Source: Manihot esculenta
Taxonomy: Eukaryota > Streptophyta > Magnoliopsida > Malpighiales > Euphorbiaceae
Reading direction: 5' to 3'
Assembly: GCF_001659605.2 (NCBI RefSeq)
Contig: NC_035161.2
Location: forward strand, 39,823,956 to 39,887,955
DNA: 64,000 bases
The notes under the pieces were generated by a model, which worked only from the letters and a program-made list of their open reading frames with translations, ran no database searches and was not told the DNA's origin. Both the position numbers and the translations under genes were made by a program. Below are positions 37,401 to 47,702 of this stretch, piece after piece. Each line of letters begins with the position of its first letter. Position 1 is the first letter of the stretch.

Positions 37401-39358
37401 AGTAAAGGCAGAACATCCTGATGACAACCAAGCCATTTTGAATGACCGAGTAAAGGGGCAGTTAAAAGTAACCAGGGCATTTGGTGCTGGATTTCTGAAG
37501 AAGGTAGGTAAATATTGTAATTTTGATGTTTGACCTACTCCTCTCTTTGTGTTTCCCTAATCCCCAAGTACTTTGAGCCATCACAAAATCTTGGCAACAA
37601 GTTTTCTATGTTTAATTTATACACATTTTAATTATTTTAACCAAACTTGTGAACTAGAAAATTTTTGATGAGGGCAAAACAAAAACAGCAACAACAATTA
37701 AGTCTTAATTCCAAACTAGTTACAGTTGGATGTATAAATTAAATTGTAACTCTTTTGCATAGTTAATAAAAGCTCAAGGCTCACCAAGGTGCCAAGAGGT
37801 CCAGGAGCCTAGGTGGAAGGTGCAGGTACTCGCCTGAGTGTCTGTGAGAAGATATTTGTAGTTTCATTTGATGGAAATTGATTTGAGTTCTATTTGAGGA
37901 AATATAAAATCTATGCAGTTAGTGAATGTTGCCCAATATTAGTGGCCTGTATGATTGTGAGTTCTGTTATATTGCTGTTCCGTTTGATAGAGAATCTTCT
38001 TGTCATCAAGTAACGGCCATTGGGATTCTATCTTTAACAATGTGGGTAATGATTGATGGTTTAAGTTGAAGAAATACCTCTTTCAGATAACTTTTGTTTG
38101 GCTTATTTGATGCATGACATGTGACAGCTTTTTATGCATTTGTCCAAATTAAGTAATTAATTATTTTACGTTTTGTTGTTGTCTTGATCTTTGATTTAAT
38201 CGCACCTTTATCGACTTAACTTGGTTGCAGCCAACTTGTAATGAAGCTCTTTTAGAGATTTTTCGGATCAATTATGTGGGAACTAATCCCTATGTTAGCT
38301 GCATTCCTTCTGTTATTCACCATCGACTTTGCTCAAGTGATCGATTCTTGGTTCTTTCCTCTGATGGGCTTTACCAGTACTTCAGCAATGAAGATGTAGT
38401 TGCCCATGTCGCATGGTTCATGGAAAATGTCCCTGAAGGTGATCCTGCGCAATATCTCATTGCAGAGCTTCTTTTCCGTGCTGCTAAGAAGAATGGTTAG
38501 TGGAGTAAATATCAGTTGCTGAGGGATGAAATTAATTGGAAAAGAAAAATGGAAAATTTATTATTTAGTCTATAGTATAATAAAATTTATTAATTTATCT
38601 CTCGATTTTGGAAAATAAATTAAAATGTCCCTAAGTTTTAAAAATCTTTCCGTTAGTTTTAATTCTTATAGTGTGGAAAAACTCATTGTTTAGTCAATCG
38701 TCTTTGTAAAAATGTTTATTAATTAGTCTCTCGCTATAGTGTATTTTAAACTTTTCCGTAAAATTTATCAGCTAAAATTAATGGGCTAACTGATTAGTAG
38801 ATATTAAATTTTAAAGACGTTTTAATGTATTTTTTTAAAATTAAAGAACTAATTAATGAATTTTTTTACATTACGGGAATTAAATAGTAATTTTTCGTAA
38901 TTATATGGTGAGAGGACAGTAGTAGGGCATGCTGCCCTTTAGGCATATTAAACTGAGCTCTTGTCTTCTCTATGATGAGATTGTCCTATTTTTCTTTTCT
39001 TTTCTTTTCTTTTTTTTAAATGACTAAATTATCACCTGAAGGCTGATACAGTTGATTGATTAAATTGGAGGAGAGGTGGCTGCATAATTTTGCTGAAAAG
39101 CCAAACTTGGTTTTCACTGTAGAATTATATGCTATTTTAACTTCTTTGTATCTTTACATTTCTTAATTCTGAAATGACTACTATTCCTTTCAGCAATTGA
39201 AATAACCAGTCATTGTTTATGGCTTCTTGTTGCTTGTTGCAGGAATGGATTTTCATGAACTGCTTGACATTCCCAATGGAGATCGACGTAAATATCATGA
39301 CGATGTCTCTGTCATGGTTGTTTCTCTGGAGGGAAGGATCTGGAGGTCATCAGGATAA
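34405..39358 (+). CDS. Protein phosphatase 2C of the POLTERGEIST/PLL clade
   Basis: Four exons (34405-36639, 37390-37503, 38231-38495, 39243-39358) encode 909 residues, slightly longer than Arabidopsis POL as I recall it. The N-terminus [12 protein letters not shown] offers a myristoylation glycine and a nearby cysteine, fitting the plasma-membrane attachment known for POL/PLL1. A long Ser/Gly-rich region with repeated SGPL/SGP motifs (about residues 150-200) precedes the phosphatase domain. PP2C metal-site motifs are YDGF (Asp312), NLGDSRA (Asp659), LSSDGLY (Asp828) and DDVSVM (Asp892), with [13 protein letters not shown] between the last two regions. About 300 residues are inserted between the first two motifs, typical of this clade. 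The family acts downstream of CLAVATA-type receptors in meristem maintenance and embryo vasculature; the role here is inferred. Confidence 0.93.
38551..38897. mobile_element. MITE-like foldback element in PP2C intron 3
   Basis: The left end (AAATTTATTATTTAGTCTAT, then TTTATTAATTTATCTCTCG) is an imperfect reverse complement of the right end (near 38850-38897: AAGAACTAATTAATGAATTT, then GGGAATTAAATAGTAATTTT). The arms are about 100-130 bases with no coding capacity. It lies wholly inside the intron 38496-39242. Confidence 0.65.
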
Positions 39359-40749
39359 TTATATTCTCATGTGCATATTGCCTCCACAAAGTAACCATTT
39401 CGAAGAAAGGGGCAATCATCTATGGATTCCAGATTTAGAATCAGCCTTGACATTCTTGAATTTTTCCCCTTTTCTTGGGATGGTAAGATGTTAGTCAAAA
39501 AGTTATTTTTGCCATCCCGTTTCTTCCTTCAAATGTTCATTCCTCAGGGGTCAAAGTTTTGCATCTGTAACTGCCTTTCATTACTGAGTAGAGAGAGGAT
39601 GCTTGGTTTATAGGCAAGATTTTCCCCCCATTTTAACCTTTTCTTTTTGTCTTAAAAAAAAAAAGAAAAAAGAAAAAGAAGAGAATCTGTAAAATTAATG
39701 TAGATTCATTAATCGCATTTTTTTTAGGTTTTGAATCTGCAACATCATGTCCTAAAAACTGGGATATGCTATAATCTAATATTCGTCGAGCAGTAAAGAG
39801 TTGAAGTTCCCTGTACAAATCGAAAAGCTGCATTTCGCCAGGTAGATAACAAAGCCAACTAGTTTCTTTGGTGCTATAAATTGAGCATATCAAGTGCTGT
39901 AATGTATGGGCTTATAGAAATGATGGGTATGTTTCTGAAAGCAATTTGTCCTCTCGTTCACCCTGGGCCGTGCACATTCTTTTTCTGCTCTGACCTTTTT
40001 CACCTTGAAATTCCAATTGATGCAAGGGGAAGAAGAAAGGTTTGAGCTTTTCAACTCTTCTGGATACTAGCTATTTGTCTTGCTAAGGATAGTCAACTTT
40101 TTTCAAATTGATATTCAAATTGTTATTCGCCCTTATTTTGCTTGGATTTTCTTTTCCTTTTTAATAAAAGTAATTAAATATATTTAATATTTTATAATCT
40201 GTATTTTTTACAATGCCACTATCAATTTTTTATAAAATAATTTTAATTTATTTAATAAATATTTAGAAAGATGATTCATGTAGTTAATATTCCTTGAGCA
40301 AATGCATCACTGGGGATTTCTGGTGACTTATCCTACAATATAAACAGTATTAACACCTAAAGCTCTTCAAATCAAAATTCCAGCAGGTTGGTTCGCCTAT
40401 GTTTATCAATAGGACGACTGCCTGCATTTCGTAAATCGAACTGGGTTAAAAGTTAAAATCAGATCAGATCAGGTTAATGGTTTTGGTTTATAAACTGATC
40501 TGAATTTGGGCTATAGAGGTTGATTCAAAACTGGCTCAGAACTTGAACCAGAACTGACTTAAAACCAAAACCATTTTAAATTGGAAGTAGTTAAATTAAA
40601 TTGAAACCAACTCCAATCGTGAAGCCAGCTCAATAATGGGTTTTGTGAGATTCACATGCTTAATCCACATGGCAATTTATATGGTAAATAGGTTTATGGC
40701 AAATCAAAATTTATATAATAGATAATATGAAATTACTAAATAATTTAGG

Positions 40750-42425
40750 TTAATCATTTTGGACAAGTGAAAAGTGAGTTAAAAAGTTATTTGCATAAGT
40801 TTGAACCAAATTGTTTCAATTGATATCAGAGTTATCTTAAGTTAGAAAAATTATGTAGGGCTAGTGGATCTATGAGAAAGGGCTACCTGTGTAAGACGAG
40901 GTGGAGCCGTGAAACAGTTTGGTCCAAACTGATCCAAATAACTTTTGGATCCACTTGATCCAAAATGATTAATCCAAGTTATATATACGTAGTTTCGTGC
41001 TAACTATTATATACAATTTCGATTTTTTATAATATGTGGATATGGGATGGAAACCGCGGCGGAAATAGCTGAACGCACACTCTTCTTTGCTAAATTTGTG
41101 ACGTCCTAATCACAATTAAATCCAATATAATTGGTAAACCAGAACTGAACCATCAGATATTGTGGTTCGCTAGTACTTTGGGTGGCTCCACCTTGTCTCA
41201 CACGGGTAGCCTTTTACTTACAGGTCCACTAGTTCCGCACAATTTGTTTGACTCAGGGTGGCTCTGATACCAATTAAAACGGTTCGGCCCAAACTGACCC
41301 AAATAACTTTTGAACCCATTTTTCACTTGACCAAAATGATTAATTTAAATTATTTAATAGTTTCGTACTAGTTATTATATACGTAGTTTCGTGATAGTTA
41401 TTATATATAATTCCAATTTTCTATATGTGGGATGGAAGTCGCGGCGGAAGCAGCTGAACGTTACAAGCCGCCTGAGATACTAGTGAACCACAATATTCGA
41501 GGGTTCAGTTCTGATTTAGCAATTGTATTCGATTCAGTTGTGACGAGGACGTCGTAAATTTAGCGGGAGAGAGTGTGAGATTCACCAATGTGTTTGGGAA
41601 AGAATTTCAATTCGGCGGTTTACGGTAAATTGAAATTGTATATAAACCCATACGAAACTACTAAATAATTTAGATTAATCATTTTGGGCCAATTGAAAAG
41701 TGGATTTAAAATTTTTTTTGGTCAGTTTGAGTTAGACTGTTTCAATTGGTATCAGAGTCATAAATCGAAATTGTATACAATAGTCAGTACAAAACTACTA
41801 AATAACTTGGATTTAACATTTTGAATCAAATAGAAAGTAGGTCTGTTTCAATTGGTATTAGAGCTATTCTGGGTCAAAAAAATTGTGTAGAGTTAGTGGA
41901 CCTGTTATGAAAGGGTTATCCGTGTGAGATGAGGTAGAGCCGCCTGACATACTAGCGAATCACAATATTCAAAGTTCGGTCCTGATTTAGCAATTGTATC
42001 CGATTTAGTTGTGAACATCGCAGATTTAGGAGAGTGTGAAATGCACATCAAAATTGTATATAATAGTTAGTATGAAACTATTAAAAAACTTGGGTTAGTT
42101 AATACGAAACTACTAAATCACTTGTATTAACCATTTTGAATCAAATGAAAAGTGGATCTGTTTTAATTGTTATTAGAGTCATCCTGATAAGAGAAAAATT
42201 GTGCAGAGTGAGTGAATCTAAAGGAAAGGATTACTGTGTGAAATGAGATAGAACCGCTTGAGGTACTAGGGAGTTACAATACTCGAGAGTTCGTTCTTGA
42301 TTTAGCAATCGTATTCCATTTAGTTGCGATAATAAAATTGTAAATTTAACTGAGAGAGTGTGTATGGGAGAGTGTAAGATGAAATTTACGAACAAAACAA
42401 AATTGTATATAATAGTTAATTATTT
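40750..42425. mobile_element. Degraded cluster of TRIM-like short LTRs with primer-binding sites
   Basis: Segments starting TGTATA(T/C)A and ending ..GTTTCA recur in the same orientation at 41637-41744, 41772-41850, 42055-42165 (end decayed) and 42404-42425 (truncated). Just after them stands TTGGTATCAGAG, or a decayed form, which is the classic plant LTR-element primer-binding site complementary to initiator tRNA-Met. Between these LTR-like pieces, internal sequence GAGCCGCCTGAGATACTAG..CACAATATTC..GAGAGTGTGAGA recurs near 41465, 41938 and 42250. Inverted copies lie at 40915-41040 and 41188-41345. LTRs of about 80-110 bases with short non-coding interiors fit terminal-repeat retrotransposons in miniature. 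No gag or pol is present. Confidence 0.55.
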
Positions 42426-43114
42426 GGGTATGTAAGCAATCCATACACATGTATTACCAAAAACGCTTTTCTCGCCTACAATTTCGTGGTCAGCACACAT
42501 TGCGATTTTTTGCTCAGAACAACCACTCCGGGGGCTGAGAGTCATGAGTTCCAACCCCTATCGAAACTAATTATATAAAAATTATTAAAAAAAAAAACTG
42601 AAGGAGGGCAGGAGTCCTGCTGTAAGAGAGAGAAACAGATACGAGAAAACCCATGAACAAGACCTTTCAACCACTGCTACAGTTTCTGGTTAATGTTTGC
42701 TTAAGGCCAAAGTGCGGTGGTAGAGATGTCCTTTCTGGAGGACCCATTTTACTTACCTCTCTTTGGTGTTTTTTTTTTTTTTTTCTTGACTGTCTGATCA
42801 TCTGATCCACCAAAACTTTTATGTTTCTATCTCTTTTCCTTTTGCCATTTGTCACTCACCTTCATTACGCTTATTAAATATAATCTTAATTTTTTTTTAT
42901 TACCTTCAAATCACTTTAAGCTTAATTAATCAAGACACTGTACTAGCTCATCACATTTGATTATTGTTACTACTATTTTTCTTTAAATTTAATTCCTGCA
43001 TTTATTCTATTGCTTTGCATATAAGTTGAAAATAACCCTTTTCCATGCTTTAATATTACATCTTTCTCTTTCTAACCAACCATGTCTATAATCATTCCTC
43101 TTTCATGGACGAAC

Positions 43115-43121
43115 TATATAA
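43115..43121 (+). promoter_or_regulatory. Probable TATA box of the germin-like gene
   Basis: TATATAA stands about 120 bases before the ATG at 43240 in a CTATATAATG context, a good distance for a plant TATA box. Confidence 0.5.
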
Positions 43122-43239
43122 TGCAAAGCAGAGCTATCCCTTGCCCATCCAGACCACAACTTTCTTCTGTATCCTTAAATAACATATATAGATTTTTTTG
43201 GTCTCCTTTCTAGCCGTAGTTCTTCTCTTTTCAACAACC

Positions 43240-43976
43240 ATGGCTGCTGCTTTTTTCGCATATCTCTTCTTCTTTGCTTCCATCTCCACAACCCTCGCCT
43301 ATGATCCTGACATGCTTCAAGATCTATGCGTGGCTGACAAATCTTCAGGTTTTGTAATTGTTTGATATTGGTGTGATATATATGTAAACCAAGGCATAGA
43401 TTTTGAAGGGGTTTCCATGTTTTTGCAGGTGTAAAATTGAATGGGTTTCCTTGCAAGTCTGAGGCAAATATTTCAGAAGCTGATTTTTTCTTTGACGGTA
43501 TAGCTACGTCAGGAGTTGTCAACAATTCAGTGGGATCACTAGTTACTGGCGCAAATGTTGAGAAAATTCCAGGACTCAACACTCTAGGGGTGTCGCTGGC
43601 CCGGATTGACTTTGCTCCTAATGGTCTGAACCCCCCACACACGCACCCACGCGCCACCGAAATTACCTTTGTGCTTGAAGGGGAATTGGACGTTGGATTC
43701 ATCACCACTGCCAACAAGCTGATTTCCAAAACTGTAAAGCAAGGAGAAATCTTTGTGTTTCCTAGAGGCCTGGTTCACTTCCAGAAGAACAATGGTGACA
43801 AGGCAGCCTCAGTGATTTCAGCTTTCAACAGTCAACTGCCTGGAACCCAATCCATTGCCGTGACATTGTTTACAGCAACTCCATCCCTGCCAGACAATGT
43901 TTTAACTAAAGCTTTCCAAGTTGGTACCAAGGAGATTGAGAAGATCAAGTCCAGGCTTGCCCCCAAGAAGTCCTGA
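43240..43976 (+). CDS. Germin-like protein (secreted cupin)
   Basis: Two exons (43240-43348, 43429-43976) encode 218 residues, the usual germin length. Residues 1-20 form a signal peptide (AAAFFAYLFFFASIS), with mature protein starting near YDPDMLQDLC. Cys30 and Cys45 are placed for the conserved disulfide. Cupin box 1 is GLNPPHTHPRATE with manganese ligands His107, His109 and Glu114; box 2 is GEIFVFPRGLVHFQ with His153. Possible N-glycosylation sites are at NIS (50) and NNS (69-70). Such proteins form hexamers in the apoplast; some have superoxide dismutase or oxalate oxidase activity, others none. The activity here is not predictable. The single intron near the N-terminus is typical of the family. 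Confidence 0.95.
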
Positions 43977-44738
43977 TGATTTTGTTCCTTCTTGCAAAAA
44001 TTTTCAGACATACCTAATAGTATTGAATTAATGTAAGCATATAAAAGTAACTATGTTTCTTTGTCAACTCAATAATGGGGTCGAATGTAAACGGAAATAT
44101 ACTTGTAATCATCTTGTACTTATTTAATATATATAAGAACGAAGTGAAATAATTCTTCAAAAATTTTTATACATATTCTCACATCTACCAGTAGCTGCAG
44201 CATCAAGGCTACAGGTTGGCGGCCACTGGATTCTGTTTTGCTTACAAGGTACGAGCATTTTGGTATATTTGATTTCGCAAGGTTAGGTGAGCCATTGACA
44301 GTGACACACTCCGACATGTTTGTTTTTTCTCCATGAAAATGCCTATTGCAGATTATATACCTTTCTGTTATATGCATAAGATTCATGTTGTGAAAGGAAA
44401 ATTTCAGAAGAAAGCTCTCTCAGGAGTATTTCCTAAAGAAAGAAGTGAACTTTCTATCCTTTATATTTTCTGGGACGATTTTGTAATATTCAATATTATA
44501 TTACCAAACTCATGCATGGGATCTATCTAATAATATATCTTTCATGAGCTGCTCGAGTAAAGAGTATGGGGAGTAGGTCTTTTCATTTGTTGACATACAT
44601 GATCTAATAATATATCTTTAAGCTGCTAATTAAGCCACAACCCTTATGTAATCAACCAATACAGTACTGGTGAAAAAACACAAACGAAGAAACAGGTTGA
44701 AACGGGACAATAAGTAACTTCTGACACACCCATGAAAT
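43977..44738. other. Convergent 3' intergenic region
   Basis: This lies between the end of the plus-strand germin-like gene and the end of the minus-strand expansin gene. It should hold both 3' UTRs. No other feature was seen. Confidence 0.6.
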
Positions 44739-45744
44739 CTAGAACTGAATATTGCTTGTGAAGGATTGGCCAAACGTCCAGTTGGAAGGAACCACGTCAA
44801 GAGCAGTGAGGGTACTCCCGTCGCTTGCTTGGACTTTGAAGGACAAGCTCTGGCCATTCAGATAGCTTAGGCTCTGCCAATTTTCACCCCAATTCCTTGA
44901 CATGGCTTCCCATATCTTGGATCTAGATCCTTTGATCCACACATTGGAGATCTCTCCTGCTCCTCCTACATTTGATATGAGCACAAGCTCAAAGTAGTCG
45001 TTTCCATGGATGGTAAATCTTATGCCCCCACTTTTCTCGCATCTGACCCTGATAAAACAAAACAGAATCTTTCATTCATTTTTAAAAATAATATTCTAGT
45101 AATGATCGTATCCTGAAAAGTTTCCCATAAATGTTAAGATAATGGACGAGGATTGAGAACATACTTTCTGTAGAAAATAGGTACAATTCCAGCTTCGTAC
45201 TTGGCAATAGACTCGAAGGCAGGTTGAGACATGTCGAAGTGTGATCTTGGGGGGTTGCACCACCCACCATTGTCGTTAGGAAGATTATAATTCGGTGGAC
45301 AGAAGTTTGTAGCAGTGATCGTAATGGATGATGTACCGTTAAGGCACCATTGAGGAACCTGAGTGGCATCGCAAGCAATCTGATAACAGCCACCGCATCC
45401 GTTGCCATCGTTGAACAGAGCTGTGCTCAGTGCAGCAGTTTTGATTCCATAGCCATCTGTGTAGAGATTTCCATATCCACAGGCACCGCCTATGAGAGGT
45501 CACCAAATATACAACCATTATCGAGCTAATTCTTGCATTGAAACTAAGCAGATTATAGATTTTTTTTTTGTACCAAGCAAAAGATGGGAAATAAGAAAAA
45601 GGAGAATGGACACTTACCCATCGTACCAGAACCGTCACCTCCACCGTAGAAAGTTGCATGGGCTTGCAGCCAATCGCCTGATGCGACATATCGTTGTGTG
45701 AAGAAGAGCCCAAGCAATAGGAACACAAAAGGCATCAGTACCAT
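44739..45744 (-). CDS. Alpha-expansin
   Basis: Three exons (45744-45618, 45489-45165, 45048-44739) encode 253 residues, the usual alpha-expansin size, with both introns at family positions. Residues 1-22 form a signal peptide ([12 protein letters not shown]). The double-psi beta-barrel domain starts [20 protein letters not shown], includes CGYGNLY and paired cysteines, and ends at the His126-Phe-Asp128 motif. The C-terminal CBM63 domain contains [28 protein letters not shown] and SFKVQASDG. The end [14 protein letters not shown] and the [10 protein letters not shown] block resemble the EXPA11-like branch. Expansins loosen cellulose-hemicellulose contacts without hydrolysis during growth. A typical TATA box lies about 105 bases upstream. 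Confidence 0.95.
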
Positions 45745-47702
45745 TCTGTCTTCTTGTGAAAAATAAGTGGCGAAGTGTGTGTTTCTCTTGGATGATTTAG
45801 ACTTAAGCTGCTGGTTTGATCTCATATAACGGCAGACTCCTCAGCCATTTATAGTAAACTGCTAAGGACCCGTATGCGCGGATTATTTTATAGTCTTATT
45901 TTAATAATATAAAAACTTTATTTTTATATTTAAAACTAATTATTAAATTTTGTTAATGCTAATTATAATTTTAAATTATTTGATATGTGTCAATAAAAAT
46001 ATAAAAAAAGTAAGAAAAAAAACACGTCTAATGGGGAATTTTTAGAAATATTATTAATGAAATTTTTTAAATTTAACTATAAAAATATTTTTAAAAGAAA
46101 TTAAATTTTATAAGAAACTTTTAGTGGATGAATATATTAATGTGACTGAAAATATTTATCGATTTTAATTTGTGTATTTGTTGATATATATAATATAATA
46201 TTTTTTACATTTTATTGAAATATATTTTAAAATTATCTAAATTTTAGTTGTTATGTATGAAAGTTGACCAAAATAATTATGACAAATTACTTATAATATA
46301 TACTATTTATTTGAATTTTAAATACTAAATTTATATATGTAGAATATTTTCTATGTATATGAACTTTAAGTTTTAAAAAATAATTAAAAATCTTATTATT
46401 TTAATTTTTGCTATTTAGCAATTTTTATTTTTATTTTTGAAAAATATTTCTAGAGAGTTAGATGAATTAAGATGACACGTGGCATTATTGTAAAAATCTT
46501 TTTGCTAAAGCGCATTCCGTAATCCTCGATTATTATAATATTTCAAGTCAAACATCCCTAAATGCGCTCCTCTCTTTTTGACTTTTTTTTTTTTTTTAAA
46601 GAAAAAATGGAATCTGAATATGTTAGAAGTGCCCAGCGGACAGGTTTTGATTCATTGAAAGATTGAACCTCAACCGGTAAGATGTTTTTTCCTTTCCAGT
46701 TTTGGCTTTAGTCTCTGATTTCTTTTGCGATTCAGACATATTTTTATCAAATCTAATAATTTTTTTAAAATTTTTCCCTTTTAATCTGAAATTGAATTGA
46801 AAGATTTTATTTTAATTCTATCAAAATTTATTAATTTAATCAATTTTAATCCGATTTAAACTGATTCAATTCTGAGTTAAAGACTCGCGTATGCGCGGCA
46901 GCGCGGTTGTATCAGTGAAGCACTGAAGCCATGGGGAAGTTTCACGATTGCCTTGGTTACTTATCATACGCCATAGCAGCCCATACAATTTTGTCACAAT
47001 TATTAAATATGAATATTGAAATAAAATTTCAATCAAGTGATAATTTTATTATGTTATAAAAATTTAGAATACATTCAGCAAAAATTATAGTATAATAAGT
47101 GAAGTAATTTTTTTTTTAATTTTAATTCAAAGAATATAGGTAGGACAAGTATATATGCGGAATTCATCACACACCAATGATGGAAAATAATTTCAATATA
47201 TATAGCTAACTTAATAACTATTAAAATAATTTGTATTAATTATTTTAAATTAAATAAATAAATGAATTCAAAAAAATATACCAATATATTATGTAATCAA
47301 TTCGAATAAAAAGTTATAGAAAACTTTTTTATGGGTTAATAGAATTTGGTTTAAATAAAAAAAAGATCAGTCAAAATCATTTATTTCTTGTTGAATTTGA
47401 TTTTTAGTTACTCAATTTGATTTTTCTGAAAAAGAAAATAGGAATGAGAACACATATATTGACTTTATTTGTAGTTTCCATCCAGAGGAAAAGAAAGTAG
47501 CTACTCTATTTCTGCTGCAAGGAACATGGGAATGGGATTCAAACTATAATCCAAAAACAGTACATTATCAATCGTGCAACGCAGCTTATTCCACCTAAAA
47601 CTGTCCCTTCTATATATACAAGTATGCATCTCCGATGCTCCCTTTTGCCTTCACTTGCTAGAAATTTTTTAAAAATAAATTTTAAAAGAAAAAAAGAAAG
47701 TC
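45745..47702. other. Intergenic region upstream of expansin and downstream of AGPase
   Basis: Mostly AT-rich DNA with long A/T runs. The expansin promoter is at the left end, and the AGPase 3' UTR probably occupies the last 150-250 bases. No coding exon or clear mobile element was recognised. Confidence 0.55.
45847..45853 (-). promoter_or_regulatory. Probable TATA box of the expansin gene
   Basis: Read on the minus strand, CTATAAATGGCTGAGGAG contains a canonical TATAAAT about 105 bases before the ATG at 45744. Confidence 0.65.

Larger units (their letters stand above)
39359..43239. other. Intergenic region with a TRIM-like repeat cluster
   Basis: The PP2C 3' flank comes first, then a low-complexity segment (40440-40650), then a cluster of short-LTR relics at 40750-42425, then a SINE-like scrap near 42505-42596 (GAGTTCCAACCCC and an A-tail). 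The germin promoter is at the right end. No protein-coding exon was recognised. Confidence 0.55.

Noticed and set aside
40750..42425. A complete LTR retrotransposon
   Set aside because: There is no gag, protease, integrase or reverse transcriptase frame, and the interiors are too short.
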